Below are positions 1-12,714 of a stretch of 64,000 nt of DNA, piece by piece. The translations under genes were made by a program, and so were the position numbers. The DNA comes from Amphiduros pacificus (lineage: Eukaryota > Annelida > Polychaeta > Phyllodocida > Hesionidae): positions 12,704,001 through 12,768,000 of the forward strand of contig OX439002.1 of assembly GCA_949316495.1 (NCBI GenBank), in the 5' to 3' direction. A model generated the notes under the pieces. It made no database searches. It saw nothing but the letters and a program-made list of their open reading frames with translations, and was not told the DNA's origin. Positions within the stretch are counted from its first letter, which is position 1. The number at the start of each line of letters is the position of its first letter.

Positions 1-584
1 ATGATGAACGGCTGCCATTCAGCTGAGTATTGAGGCCTACATGTGGCTACCCTTGTACTCCTTATACTCCTATAATAGAAATGAAGCTAAATGAATTTTA
101 TGTTGATGTAGACAGCTCGACATGGTGAGAAAGAAAAACAATATGTACACCCCAAGTAACAGCCATATTGGAAGTTTCAGATCTGTTCTCAGCCATTTTC
201 ATCTGCTGCCACCTACTGAAGCTATTTATATTATTATTACTTTATAAATTATGGCACAAATGAGACAAAGCCATAAAGGGTCAAATACTTGTTTGGTGCA
301 ATATGAATAGCTTGGACTGTAACAGAATGAATAAGTTAGATTGGAAGTTAGATCTTGCTAAATAAAAGATTTATTCAGAGCGAAGCTGCAATAGTGTTGT
401 AAGACAGAGGGAACCTGGATTCAATTTGTTTTACAGATTAATTGGATTTATGTGGAAAATAGACTGCAATAAATCCTTTGATTGTCATTAGAAATCACTG
501 CCACTATCCACCCATGAAAACCTGTGAAACAATAAAATTTTCAGATTTCTGATTCAAAATCAACTCCACAATCTATTAAGAGCA

Positions 585-1040
585 GTTGACATATACATGG
601 CTGACCAGAGGAAGAATATTATATTTTACTGGATTCCAAGCCACATACTGTGACATACTGGTAAGTATAAAGCAGCTGATACCGCAGCAAAAGCAGCCAC
701 AGATAAAATTAAAACAGATCGAGCTTTCGCACATACCAAATACAGAAAATATATTTATGCATTGGTGAGATACAAATGGCAATGTGAGTGGGATCAAGCT
801 GTGAATAACAAGCTTCACAGTATAAAACTAACATGAGGTAAAAATTATAATTCATGCTGTAAAATATGTGGTGAAGAAGTGGTTTTAACACGCATTCAAA
901 TTGGACACAGTCACTTTACACATGGTTATTTGTTAAAAGATGAAGATCAACCTGAATGTATTTCCTGTCAAACCCCTTTGACAGTGATGCACATCATGCT
1001 TGACTGTGTTTAAATTATTCGAGACAGTTGATACCGGTTT
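585..1040 (+). mobile_element. Decayed 3' part of an I/Nimb-like LINE (RNase H and C-terminal zinc motif)
   Basis: The frame running from 615 to the TAA at 1011 reads as the end of a non-LTR retrotransposon polyprotein. YWIPSH followed by KAADTAAKA matches the end of an RNase H domain. Further on come WDQAVNNKLH, GHSHFTHGYLL and a CISCQTPLTVMHIMLDC stretch, typical of the C-terminal Cys/His motif of I-clade LINEs that carry RNase H. Two stops interrupt the 132 codons before the final one, so the copy is dead. The endonuclease and reverse transcriptase are absent, and sequence upstream of 585 shows no continuation. The assignment to the I/Nimb group rests on the RNase H plus Cys/His layout and is inference. 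Confidence 0.7.
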
Positions 1041-1252
1041 GATTTTATCATTTTGAAGGTGGAGTAATTAATTGCCAGCTTGACATCTGCTTGAGACACC
1101 ACATTCATCATGATGAAGGGTCTTTTAAATGTGATGTTCACATGTAAATTGTGAGTCATTGTTTTTTCTTAATTGCTATTGCAACTGCATTGTTTATTGT
1201 ATGTTTTTAAACTTATCATTCATCCACATTTAGAAGTTTTTAACTCATACCC

Positions 1253-1349
1253 GGTCTCATCGTAGCGCACAGGCCAAGCGGATGAAAGCGGAGTGGAAAA
1301 TTTTGGTGTTTGGAATGAGTTCGGAAGTCTCCGTAACTCAAACGCTTTC
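1253..1349 (+). repeat. Dispersed repeat of about 100 bp (copy 1)
   Basis: Starts GGTCTCATCGTAGCGCACAG and runs to the AACTCAAACGC region. The reverse complement of 6254-6353 is clearly the same sequence with scattered substitutions: GTCTCACTGTAGCGAACAGG, then a shared GGAATGA and AACTCAAA. Two copies in opposite orientation, about 5 kb apart, make it a dispersed element fragment. Its family is not recognised. Confidence 0.6.
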
Positions 1350-1574
1350 AGAACAGTATATGAATGTACGTATTAAAATTATTTCATTTATTTCATGACG
1401 AGACCAATATCCTATTCCACTTTTTAAAACTTTGTTCCTTATTCACTATTCACAGTTCATTTTTCTAAATCAAGTTTATAGTAGATGATGTCAACATGTC
1501 AGATTTCAAAAATTGCCTTCCAAATATCACCGTGCTGGATTTTGTGCCACATTATGTGAAAGGAAATCACAAAA

Positions 1575-1960
1575 ATTATAAAATCGAAATATTATTTAAA
1601 CAAGGGCGGAAAAGAACAAGTGCAGCTCAATTCAAAGGTCACCAAATTTTGTGTGCATGTTGAGGGGGATCCCATGACGTTATTTATAAAGCATTTCCCT
1701 GGTGCAAATGACGATAGCAAGAAGCACCACTCACAATCTTAAGATTTTAATAATCAAATAAAATGAATAATAATTTTCTAAGTGAAAAATAACTGCCGCA
1801 GGTCAATCCAAAGGTCATCAAATTTTGTATATAAGTTGAGGGGGGTCTGTATATAAGTTGAGGGGGTCCCATAATTTTATCTATAAAGCATTTCCCCAGC
1901 TCAATTGACGGTAACAAGATGGCGCTACTCACAACTTTAAGATTTTAATAATTAAATGAA
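1575..1960 (+). repeat. Dispersed repeat R (two partial copies in tandem)
   Basis: Two successive versions of one module: a lead such as GGTCACCAAATTTTGTGTG, then a TTGAGGGGG tract, a 'cccatgacgttatttataaagcatttccc' type segment, an AATTGACGGTAACAAGATGG type segment and 'cacaactttaagattttaataat'. Further copies lie at 2893-3000 (+), 3046-3245 (-) and 14925-15215 (-). There are no TIRs and no coding potential. This may be a non-autonomous element or old repeat; the superfamily is unknown. Confidence 0.6.
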
Positions 1961-2892
1961 ATGAACCATCAGCGAGAATGAGTGACATAGCGCATGTAAC
2001 GGGTTTATAGCAGTGGGATAAGCGGGCGTCCAGAAAACACCCTGCAGAGCACTCTCAGTGACATTTAATATTGGCCGTGTTCGACTTCCATTCACCAAAT
2101 CAACCACACAGAATGCCATTTTTTCAAAAATTATCAAAATGTTATAACCCAATTGACTCTACATTCAATATATTTTTTATTATATATTTTTTTAATCATT
2201 TCTATTCATGACTAATTTTCTCATATTTTTCAGGGAATATTTCTTCTTTTTTAGGTATTATTATGATAAGAGCAATTTATTGCTGATTATTTTCTGAAAT
2301 TAGAGTAATATTTAATTTATCTAATATCTCAAAAATAAATGTCAGGTCAAATTAAAGTCCGTCAATTTGTCACTTTTGTAACTCTACCGATTTAAGCTAT
2401 TTTTAATCATTTTAGCTTCATAATAAATCTTGAAACCAATGGACTTTTTTTCAATTTCTTTTTAGTATTAATGTGTTTTTCTGTGCAGTATTCTATATAT
2501 TTTCATAAAATAACCCCCAATAAGCTGGCATTTTTATATTATTTAAAAAAAAACTTAGTATTATAGTATTTTCCTCTGTTTTCCTTTATAGATTGACCAC
2601 AAAACTATAAGTTGCTCTCAAATTGTTAATTATGAACAGATTTTGATAAATAAGGACTCTATGAGCTCGTAGTTGAAAGATGTAGATGATAGGATAATAA
2701 AACATGTAGATAATTTCGTGGAAATAGGCTTTCTATTTTCAAGGTCATTGAAAGGTCACTTCAAGGTCACTGGCAATATTTGATCAAAATAGCCTAAGAA
2801 GGTTGCTATTCGATCACATATCATTTGTAGATGTATTCTGAGTAGTAAAAAAGTTATATCCCTATGTCTGCCATTTCTAGTGATGCATAATA

Positions 2893-3000
2893 TTCCAAGT
2901 AATAAATAACTGGTGCAGGTCAATTTAAAGGTCACCAAATTTTGTATGTGTGTTGAGGGAGGGTCCCATGATGTTATTTGTAAAGCGCAATTGACGGAAA
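2893..3000 (+). repeat. Dispersed repeat R (third copy)
   Basis: Carries the GGTCACCAAATTTTGTATG core, a TTGAGGGAGGGTCCCATGA tract and AATTGACGG, as in the copies at 1575-1960. It faces the inverted copy at 3046-3245, so 2893-3245 forms an imperfect inverted pair. Short TGACCTT-type direct repeats sit just upstream at about 2740-2770. Confidence 0.55.
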
Positions 3001-3045
3001 AACGCTTTATAAATAACATTTTATTTAATTATTAAAATCTGAGTT

Positions 3046-3245
3046 AAAGCTGTGAGTGGTGCTATCTTGCTACCATCAATTGCACCGGGGAAATACTGCA
3101 TAAATAACATCATAGGACCCTCCTCAATATGCATACAAAATTTGGTGACCTTTGATTTGACCTGCACTTGTATTTTTTCCCCTTGTTTATATAATATTTT
3201 GGTTTTCATAATTATTATGATTTATGAACTGTGAATAGTGAATAA
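3046..3245 (-). repeat. Dispersed repeat R (inverted copy)
   Basis: Read on the minus strand it reproduces the same module: CAGGTCAAATCAAAGGTCAC, CAAATTTTGTATGC, GAGGAGGGTCC, CAATTGATGGTAGCAAGATA and 'ccactcacagctttaactcag'. It extends further left in the family than the plus copies, ending in 'gtgaatagtgaataagtaacgaagttcacac' on the plus strand, shared with 14925-15215. Confidence 0.55.
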
Positions 3246-3933
3246 GTAACGAAGTTCACACACATCTTACATCTGACCCACTCTCCAATAATTTGTTCAT
3301 TGTACTTTCTGTATTTTGTCATTGCTGCTGTTTTGCTAAGAGTGTACAGAGAGGTGCGTCACGTTGAATTAGCGTCGATGCTTAATTATAAGATGTTCCT
3401 AAATGTACAATATGAAAGTCATCAGCTGTGATTTTTTTTTTAAAACAATAATCCCAGAGTAATTTCAGACATGTTATTGAGTAATTTGACATGTTATCAA
3501 TATTTGCATGAAAAGGACTAAAGTGGACACAAAATATTTATATTGCAATGCTTTTGTTTGGGAGATGTCAAATATGGCATAAAATGACAAAACTGACATC
3601 ATACTGATTCATATTTAGGTGTCAAAATGGTTATCTCTAGTCCTAACTGAATTTGGATACGACATGCATGTTGAGAAAACTCCTGATATACATTTGTACA
3701 TATATACATATATGTGATATATGTAAATCTAAATTATGGCACATATAAGATGCATTTGCAATCATGAGTTCATTCTGAATTCCGGGTTCTGTACCCATCT
3801 TTCAGGTTGTTCGCTAATTTGTCACAAAAGAACGATAGAATGAGAAGTAGGTCAAAGGATGACTGTTCGTGCCTCGATTTGGAATGAGCCGGCACCACGT
3901 GATTATCTGCCATATTGGAGGATATCATTCAAC
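3246..3933 (+). promoter_or_regulatory. eIF4E upstream and presumed promoter region
   Basis: No ORF or repeat is evident in the 690 bp before the eIF4E start codon. The last 100 bp are more GC-rich than the rest and contain a palindromic CACGTG (3896-3901) and GCCATATTGG (3910-3919). There is no clear TATA box at a suitable distance. The transcription start cannot be placed from sequence alone. Confidence 0.4.
3896..3901. promoter_or_regulatory. CACGTG E-box just upstream of eIF4E
   Basis: A perfect palindromic E-box lies 32 bp before the ATG at 3934. Vertebrate eIF4E promoters carry CACGTG E-boxes through which Myc/Max activates the gene. Conservation of that control here is inference from position and motif only. 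Confidence 0.45.
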
Positions 3934-6900
3934 ATGGCTTCAGAACAAGCGGAAAAGCAAGAGGTTTGTTAAATTATGATTTCGATGTGTTCCTGGTATA
4001 TTTCAAATCATTTGTATATGAGTTGCCATGTTTACACAATCCGGAACTAGCTGTAGTACTTTTAAAGTAATTTCCGTATGTATTTACATGCGTTTTTGGC
4101 TTAGTATGTGGGAAATGACATGCCGGTAGTTCGGGAATGAACTGTCAGTGTGTCCTTTCAATCCTTCCTTACCCTCTTCGGTAACATATGTAAACATGTG
4201 ACCTACAAAAATACCATTAAGACATCCACTACATGTAAATCAAGGTGAAAAGTTTTTTCTATTATGTGAGGTGATTGTTACAAAAAGAGTTTTTAAGTGC
4301 TTCCCAACGATAATGTCACTCGTGTCACCCATGAATCCATGTCACATGAGAATAACATATAGACATCAGATATAAGTGCCATATTGCTGCGCTTTAGTTG
4401 ATATCCTGTAGTATTAAGTTTTGCTGGTGATTGGTGTGGTTTCTATGGAAACACTTGTATTATCCATTAGCCTTGAAAGACGAGTTGTGCAAAGCATAAG
4501 GATGTCTTTGTGTATTGAATCAATCTGTAATTTTATTGCATATTTGTGGTATCCCTCATGGCACCACATTGTAAAATATCAAGCTTCACCTACTTTTTAA
4601 AATGGGATGCTAATTCTTTCCTTGAAAATGGTAAATTTTCCTATACACACAACATCAGTCATCTCTGAGAAATCCAAGAAGCCATTTTGCTGTATCACAC
4701 CAATAGTCTGTAACACAACATTGCTATGTCACTTGACATGGAAATCTCTGAACATGTCATAGGCCCCCTGCCAATCTCTCCGACCAATGATTAAATATAG
4801 TGGAGTTGTACAGATCTGGTTCCGGTAAAGTTGTACAGTTCCGCTGTGTACTTTTCAATGGGGAAAAAAAACAACATGGAGATCGGCAATTGGCCTATGG
4901 GGAAATACTGGGTTCCCCCAAAATCTAAATCAATAAACCAATCAGTATTGGTTTCAAATTAATCTGATGTCATACATCACATGACATTGCTCAATATGGC
5001 CCCCATGTTTTTGTTTGGAACCATTACAAATGTGTTCAGAAAAGGATAATTTAATTGACAGAGATCCATACCAGTTACAAAGTAGGCAAAATCAGAATTT
5101 AACTTTTTACCTGTACATAAATCCAATTTAGACCTTTCTGTCCAAAGAAAAAAGACCAGTCTTCTCATTTACCAAGAAGTGTTTTTGGCTGTGTGAGGCT
5201 GGACACTTGTGGTTAATTATCCATACACTGCTCAAGAGAGCTGTGCTTCCATCACAAATACAAAGTCCTACATGGTGTTCCATGCATTTGGTTTACGATT
5301 ATGCCTTGTAACAAGACTAGAACCCAGTTGATGCTTTGTTTCCATAAATAGTCCATCATGGAGTAGGTAGTCATTTTCTGAAATGATTATTGTGATATCA
5401 AATTAAGGGTATTGAAAGTATCACAGTGCCCATATGGACACAAAAAGAGAAATAGTTTCAAATTGACCACACCAGAACATTGCAAAGGTCATTAAGCTTG
5501 CTCTCTGAAATAAAAGAATAAGTAGCAAAACTGTTGATTGAAATCTGTTCAATGAAGAAATGTTTGTAAAGGTTTTGTTTATGTTATTTGTTTATAGTCA
5601 ACAATTTTCCTAAGAAAGAAACTGTCAGAATCTCTAAACATTCACTTATTTTGTGGTATGTGAATACATGTAAATATTAAAATATATAGACTGACCTTAC
5701 CAGGACAGGAAATGAAAGTCTTGTAAAAAAAATGCTCCTTAATGACGTTGACTTTGTCTCATTTAATTTTAAATTGTCTCATCATTGCATTATCTCATTG
5801 TCTCATCATTGCATTAGAGGTCTGTCCATCCAAAATGGCACATGATCGGTAACATGGGTAGGATGAGCCTTTCATAACTCCAGATGAGGCTCAACACACT
5901 CCCACACGGTGTCATCACTGTCTAAACCACCCGCCCTCTCCACCACTGACTGTAATCACTGCCACAGGTGCCTTTTTGTAAAAATTTGGTCTCGTATGCC
6001 AAAGTATATTTTGGGTTAATTATTTTGGCTTTACATATTTGTCAAAATGGGTTTTCACTATTTATGAAAAAATGGTACCAATAAAGCCTTTGACTTAAAA
6101 ATATCTTTACTCTGACCAATACGGACATTCTTTTGTTGCAAACTGACTATTCACATCTCTTCCGCACAAAATTTTCAACATGTTGAAAAATTTTGCAGAC
6201 CAAAGCCTTACTGCTCTGAATCCTAAACGCATGACTTTAGAAGGAGATACAAACAAAGCATTTGAGTTGCTTACACTTCCAAATTCATTCCAGATGCCCA
6301 AATTTTCCTGTCCACTTTCTTTCGCTTGACCTGTTCGCTACAGTGAGACTGCCACTTTAATGACGGGGTTCAGAAACAGTGGTGCAGACTTTAGATTTAA
6401 TTATGCATTCTCTATTGACATCAAATCAAATAATGAATTCTTTATTCATGCACAGAATCAGAGGAGACAGGCCAGTAAAAAAAATGTGTAATTATGTTTA
6501 ATTTCCTTGATATTTGCATTTCTCCCTTATCAACATCTGTAAGTCAATAATCTGTCCAATATACTGGTAAATCACAAATTGCATGCCTTGCATACTAGTC
6601 CTCAAAACCTTTATGATTTAAAAATAATTTGAGTGATGAAACATTTTCCCATTGAACAGACCAGCACCTCACACTTCGCTCTGCAGGGATTTTGTTTGGG
6701 GGGAGGGGGGGGGGGGGGGGGAGAAGATATGGGACAATGGCTCATTAAAGTCACAAATGTCTCATTCTGATGAGACAATGAACCCATATGAGTTTTAACA
6801 TAATATTTTGTGTTCTTCATGTGTTTTACACTCACCAGTTTGCTAGGAAATTGCATATTGGTAAAATATTGAACAATAATCATTGTCAGATCAAAAATGC

Positions 6901-9093
6901 CCTTTAATAGCCTTACAATATTGCCTCATTTAATTTTAAATTGTCTCATCACTTCTCATATATAAGATTAAAGGAGAAAAAAGTAAAATCAACGTTTTCT
7001 TCCGGCAATATCTCTGCTTCTGTGGGGGTTTTAATTAGTTGTTGCTATAATAAGTATGAATATATTTTATTTGCAGAGTGACCAGAAAGAAGAGATACAG
7101 GATGAAGAAAACCAGGCATGTGGTGATGTGATGGTGTTCGATATTCCAAAACCAGACTTGCTTATCAAGCACCCTTTACAAAATAAATGGGCTTTATGGT
7201 TCTTCAAAAATGACAAGTCAAAAGACTGGGCATCTAACCTCAAACTGATCACTTCATTTGACAAAGTTGAAGACTTCTGGGCGTAAGTTTAACTATATTA
7301 CTGTTGTGAAATGATGAACAAATTTTATTCAATCATGAATGTGAAAATGAAATTTTATACAACAAAAAATGTGTGTGTGTATATATATAGGTACATTTAT
7401 AAATACCAACCAGATATTTCCTCCTGATTGGTAACACTGTTCACTGATTGAATAATCTTGAATAGTTTTTGAATCTTTGCGTCTTTCAGTTTGTACAACT
7501 ATATCCAGCCAGCTAGTAAATTACCATCAGGTTGTGATTATTCACTATTCAAAGTAAGTGACCTTCTTTATGCCTCATTTCATGTTTATGTAATAATTTT
7601 TGACAGTTAAATATTATGATTAAAACCAATTGGCAGAATGCTAGTTTTGTTTATCCCAGTTGAAAACTACACGTCTTATTCTTTTAAAAAAATGAAATGG
7701 AATGGATTTTTTCTCTGAAATCAATCTTCAAAAAACAAATTATTTTGTAACCAGCCTTTTCTAGGACTGCACATCAGCAAGTTTTGATTAATTTAAAAGA
7801 AAAGGATTAAAAAAATTATATATAAATATTTCTTTATTATACTTTGATGACATGTTGTATTTTTAGGATGGTGTTCAGCCTATGTGGGAAGATGAACACA
7901 ATAAAAGAGGAGGCAGATGGTTAATAAATCTAAACAAACAACAGAGACATTCAGATCTAGACAACTTCTGGTTAGAAACGGTAAATGTGCAGTTTATTCT
8001 ATTTATCAAATTAATGAAGTTGTGAAATATCCAGCATTACATGTATCTTGAATGAAATAACATTTTTTGTTATTTTGATATCATCAAAATGTTTTGTTAT
8101 TAGAATTCCGAATCGAAACAGTGAAATAACAAATCAATAAAATATGCTATTTGAGATTACTATAAAGCGGTGAACATGACTAATTTCTTGTTGTTTTTCT
8201 CCTACAGTTATTATGCCTTATAGGAGAGGCATTTGAGGAGGCAAGTGATGATGTCTGTGGTGCTGTGGTCAATATTAGAAATAAAGGTGATAAACTTGGA
8301 CTGTGGACACACGACGCTAGTAGATCAGAAGTTACCAAGAAAATAGGGTGAGGGAATATTCCACATTAAAGCCACTATCAGGGATTGCATTGTTACATTT
8401 TCACAAAGATGCTTCATGTTGATGATAAACATTTTGATCTTAAGTTATAATTATGTGTGCTCTCCATTGCAGGAAGATTTTAAGAGAACGATTAAAGGTG
8501 CCTCCTAGGATATTATTAGGTTTTCAGGTGAGTATTTTAAAATTATTTACACAGACACAATATTTCTACCAGATCATGGCTCCCAATTTTAGTTGCATTA
8601 TGGCTCCAAGAGTAATGCCTTTTAAACAATATTTAACAGATTGGCTTTTAAAATATGTTATCCGCTGGGGTTACACAAATGTTACCCTCTTATCAAGTTC
8701 AAATGAACCAAATTCATAGATAATTGTCCCACACAAATTCCAGAATAAATGTCATGTTTAATTTCAAAATATCTAGAAACATGATTTTCATAAATGATCT
8801 TTTGATAGAGAAGATTTTATGTAAATAAAAAGAAAAGAAGAAGAAGAAAAAAAACCAGTTGCTTCTAATTGTACTTCCCTTATTGGGCCATCAGCATTTT
8901 TGAACATGTCTTCAAGATTTTAGATTTTAGCTCTGCATTAATGAAGAAGATTTTAGCATGGCAATAAAGAATAAAAGAATTAAGAATTGTGTTTAACATG
9001 GTGGAAATGTAATATCCTGTTTTTGTGTTTCAGTCCCATTCAGATACAATGGTGAAAGCAGGCTCAACAACAAAGAATCGCTACACAGTATAA
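3934..9093 (+). CDS. eIF4E: Eukaryotic translation initiation factor 4E (cap-binding protein), seven coding exons
   Basis: Coding exons: 3934-3963, 7077-7282, 7490-7553, 7867-7980, 8208-8347, 8473-8527 and 9034-9093 (TAA at 9091-9093). All six introns are GT-AG and phases join without a break, giving 222 aa (human 217). The protein binds the m7G cap of mRNA in the cytoplasm and recruits eIF4G. Residues aligned to human with an offset of 5 are present: W61 and W107 (human W56 and W102, cap stacking), E108 (human E103), W78 in VEDFWALY (human W73, contact with eIF4G and 4E-BP) and S214 (human S209, the Mnk site). The variable N-terminus is acidic, then HPLQNKWALWFFKNDKSK begins the core. Intron 1 is 3.1 kb, the rest are short. 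The start is the first ATG before a good donor and gives a normal class I N-terminus, but exon 1 codes for only ten residues and is the least certain exon. Confidence 0.96.
6254..6353 (-). repeat. Dispersed repeat of about 100 bp (copy 2), in eIF4E intron 1
   Basis: Inverted counterpart of 1253-1349. On the minus strand it reads GTCTCACTGTAGCGAACAGG, then AAAATTTGGGCATCTGGAAT and GCAACTCAAATGC. The minus strand stays open for about 60 codons here, but nothing in the peptide is recognisable. Confidence 0.55.
6698..6721 (+). repeat. Poly-G tract in eIF4E intron 1
   Basis: 24 bases that are all G except one A at 6704. On the transcribed RNA this is a G-rich run that could form a quadruplex, or it is a simple repeat of variable length. 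It is far from any splice site. Confidence 0.8.
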
Positions 9094-12000
9094 TACAAGA
9101 CAGCTTATTAGAGGATAGACAATTATGGGTTTAGCATGAAGCTGTTTTGGAGCCAAGTATTAATTTTCCATATCTTTCGTCTGCTGGTTGCCAGAAAAGG
9201 TATCTTGCAAAAATAATGGCCACAAGAAGATTAGAAGGCCAAAAAATTATACATGGCTCAAAAATGATTTTGCCAACTGTGGGGTAGGGCTTAACTTATG
9301 TGGGAAGGAATTGTGTTTAGATATTAAAGATAACAGTCTGAAGAATTTCTTTGTTCAGTTTGGAAGAATGCATTTGATGTTGATGATATTTTATGTTTAT
9401 CTGGTGTAGTGTTTGTTCTCAGTTGAATTCAAGTTAGAAATCACTTGCTTTCAAAGCATGTTTTAGATAATTACATCATTTACTCCTCAAAAGTATTCCA
9501 ATGCATTTGTTTTCTAAACTATGGAAATATAAATAATAGGTGCTGTTACATAACTAATAATAAGATGTGTAACACTCACTCCAGATAATATTTTATAAGG
9601 TAGCCACATCTAATTTCTCTTGACTGCTGCAAAACATTACTCATGATGTATATTAGCATGGAACACTGTCCCAGACACAGATGACTTGTGATTCTAATAG
9701 TTTGAGTAAGAATATTATAAGAGTAAAGAATAGTTGGGATAACTAGCATTAAGGCCAGGGAAAAGTCTTGTTTCTCATCTGCTACCAACCATGTTCTATG
9801 GCAAGAAAAAAGTTCCAAGCACCACACCAAAAAAATAAAATACACTAAACTGATCAGAGGCTGACTGGCAGCAGCCTCAAACAGTCTCTCTATCTTGATG
9901 TAATTGATTGCAAGGGAATGCTGACCGACACAAGTGTAATTACCTCAATAGAAAAGGTATTATTGTTATTAAACATAATGTAAGATACCTTTGAATTTGT
10001 GGAATTAATAAAAAAAAAATTCCCACCTATTTCCCTGTATATCTGATCATAAATAAGTTGTGAGAAACAAGACTTTTCTTCACCAGATGATTGTGATGCA
10101 TCAATGCTGATTGAAAGAACTGCTATGGATAACAGCATGAATTATTTGATGCATTTTATCAAGATGCATGGAATAAAGTCTGACTCCCAGCTGGTATTCT
10201 ACCAAGAATTAATGTTTCAATCAAGTATCTTATCTTGTGTAGAAATGTTAGACAAGTGATTGTGTGATGGAGATAGGGGTTTCCTCATTTGTTATTATAC
10301 TGCCAGTTGAAGCATTGTTGCTACTATAATTGTACAGATAATGTATATGAAAGAATGCAATTGCTATGTACATTACTGAGATTGGTTCAGCATCTTTTAG
10401 TTGCATAAATTTATAAATACAATATTGCATTATAGATTGATAAATGTGAATGGTAAAAAATGTAATTTTTCTGTTTGCCTCAGCCGTGATTGCTTGTATA
10501 TTGTGTATGGAAGTTGCATCATGACATAACTGTGTATATAATGTACACACACATTCTTGTAATATATTTGACAACTGTAGTGAGCCAAGTACTAGTTACC
10601 CCTGCGTTTACCCTGTGTTATCTTGTTTATACTTTAAAACTTGTCAATATGACACATATCAGGAATTTGTATAGAGATATTCAGGGTTTTCCAAAGAAGA
10701 AGATGAAGCTCAAATCTAAACAGGCCCTGAAAGTATCACAAGTCCTCTTATAATAATTGAATAGTGTTCAAATAAGGTGATATTATCTTTAAAATTCAGG
10801 ATAATCATAACAAAAAGTGTAATAACCAGATAATAAAAGCATGTGATTTCTGATCCAATTGATTGAACTCTTTCATACCTGAGAACAAAAAATCAACTTT
10901 GAATTAATTCCAAAGTAATCCATTTACATACATTATTAAAGGTTTTACATATTGGGATGTTAAATACCCCACCTGAAAATAAATCTTTGTAAAATAGGAA
11001 TGGTTAATATCCATACAATTCTGCAATATTGAAAATGGGACAAATACAAGCAATGATAAGTGTCCATAGCTGACCAGTCCGCTTGAGTAGTTTCATGGAT
11101 TTTAGTTGTATTATATGTATGCCATTATTCTCAACTGTGGCAGAGTTATAATGTGGGCCACATCCACAATTGCTATATCGATTTGTAATCATTTTTTTGT
11201 TTTGATAAGGCCACACTATTGTTAATATTATGCTCCAGTCAATTAATGCTTGCCAAGTTGGCCACCAGCATATTGAATTACAGATAGGGCATCAGGGCAT
11301 GTCTAGTGGTGTTCTCAACAACAGTTTACGGAAGTTTATGCTTCTTTTGGCTTCATTGGGTGACAATGCCATCAAGCCAACTCCAACTGTTGATTATAGC
11401 AGAATTGTGTGAGGAATCTTTTAGATAACACCACTAGGCATGTACCTCTGAAATCCGGGGTCTCCCAACATATCTGAGCAATAACTAGTTTGGTATCACC
11501 CTGGTTTTAGGCACTTTATTAATCACCGCAAATTTGTTGTTTGACCTGTTCTGTGCATATCTTTCATTCTGACCCAAATGGAGCAAGGATTGGTTGTTGC
11601 ATGTTATCAGTTTATTTAAACATTTATGCTTCTCTCCTAGAAAAATAGTATCCTACTTTATCACTACATAGTATTTTGTATCCATTTGTACAGATTAGAA
11701 TGCTAAACATCACATTAAAGAAGAAGAAATCTATTGTCGAGATTGATGAGAAACTATTCATATTTGGTTAAAAGAAAGAAACTTGGCATATTTGTTTAAA
11801 GCTTGGTATCCATTGTGGTAGAATTCCACAGTCAGCTCACATGGTTTAGGGATTTGTGTTTGCATATTGTATAAAGATGTCCATGTATTTAAACAAAGAT
11901 AACCAAGCAGAAACTGTATAGAACTTTGAGTATTTAAATTAAAATTCATTTACCTTCCTTGGAAGTTGTTTATTAAGGCATAAAAGAGAAAATAAAAGTT

Positions 12001-12650
12001 TTATATTTAAAGATTTTGAAGAAAAGTTATTCTGTACTTTCTTTCCTGTTTTCTCTTAAATATTTCCCATTCTTTCACTGACCACAACTTCAAATAATAG
12101 TTAAGGGGAATTTGGATAAGATATAGACATGATTTTGTGATGTCTTATTTCTTGGTGTATTATATCTTGTATAGTAAATATAATTTACATGCTTGCACTC
12201 ATTTAAGTGCTGCACCAGTTTGTCTCCCTGAACAATTCACTACTTTTGGTTTTGAACTAATAAGACCAGCACAGAGACATAGAATGGGTTGTGATGGTCT
12301 TTGGTCGATGTCAGATCTTTTGTCAAATGCTTGTAGAGTTTAAATATCCTTCAACTGGCTTTGTACTAATCCACATTGAAATCCATCATTTTGTTCATGG
12401 TTGGCACTGACCATTGTATTCCCAAGGTAAATCCACAGTACTTGAGGGGATTTACAAGTGTCTGTGGTGAGTGTCCTCTGGTGGCAGATTTTCTGAAGGA
12501 ACTACATTTTTATGCCAAATTAAAATGTTTTCAAAAAAGTGTGGGAAAACTGATTAACTGTCAAAAAGTTTCCTTTTAGTTAAAACTTTCTATTCCCATA
12601 TTCACTGAATGAGCTCAACCTCCGACAATTGATTGTTGTAGGGGACCCAT
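9094..12650 (+). other. eIF4E 3' flank, possibly a long 3' UTR
   Basis: 3.5 kb without recognisable coding sequence or known repeats. Several AATAAA-type signals occur (for example near 9834, 10172 and 10830), so the transcript end cannot be set. A 17-bp inverted repeat (AAAAGTCTTGTTTCTCA at 9761-9777, reverse complement at 10061-10077) could form a stem across a 280-base loop if both lie in the UTR. Open frames here are short and look like chance. Confidence 0.4.
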
Positions 12651-12714
12651 GTCACAGTCTTTCCTTGTCATTATGTCTCTAAATACACATCTGTGGGTTG
12701 TCCATCCATCTGTC

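Larger units (their letters stand above)
5758..6951 (+). repeat. 27-bp direct duplication in eIF4E intron 1
   Basis: A 27-base AT-rich sequence starting CTCATTTAATTTTAAATTG occurs identically at 5758-5784 and 6925-6951. Shorter TGTCTCAT motifs lie around both copies and near 6760. It may be the two ends or two pieces of an old insertion. No TIR or target duplication could be drawn. Confidence 0.4.
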
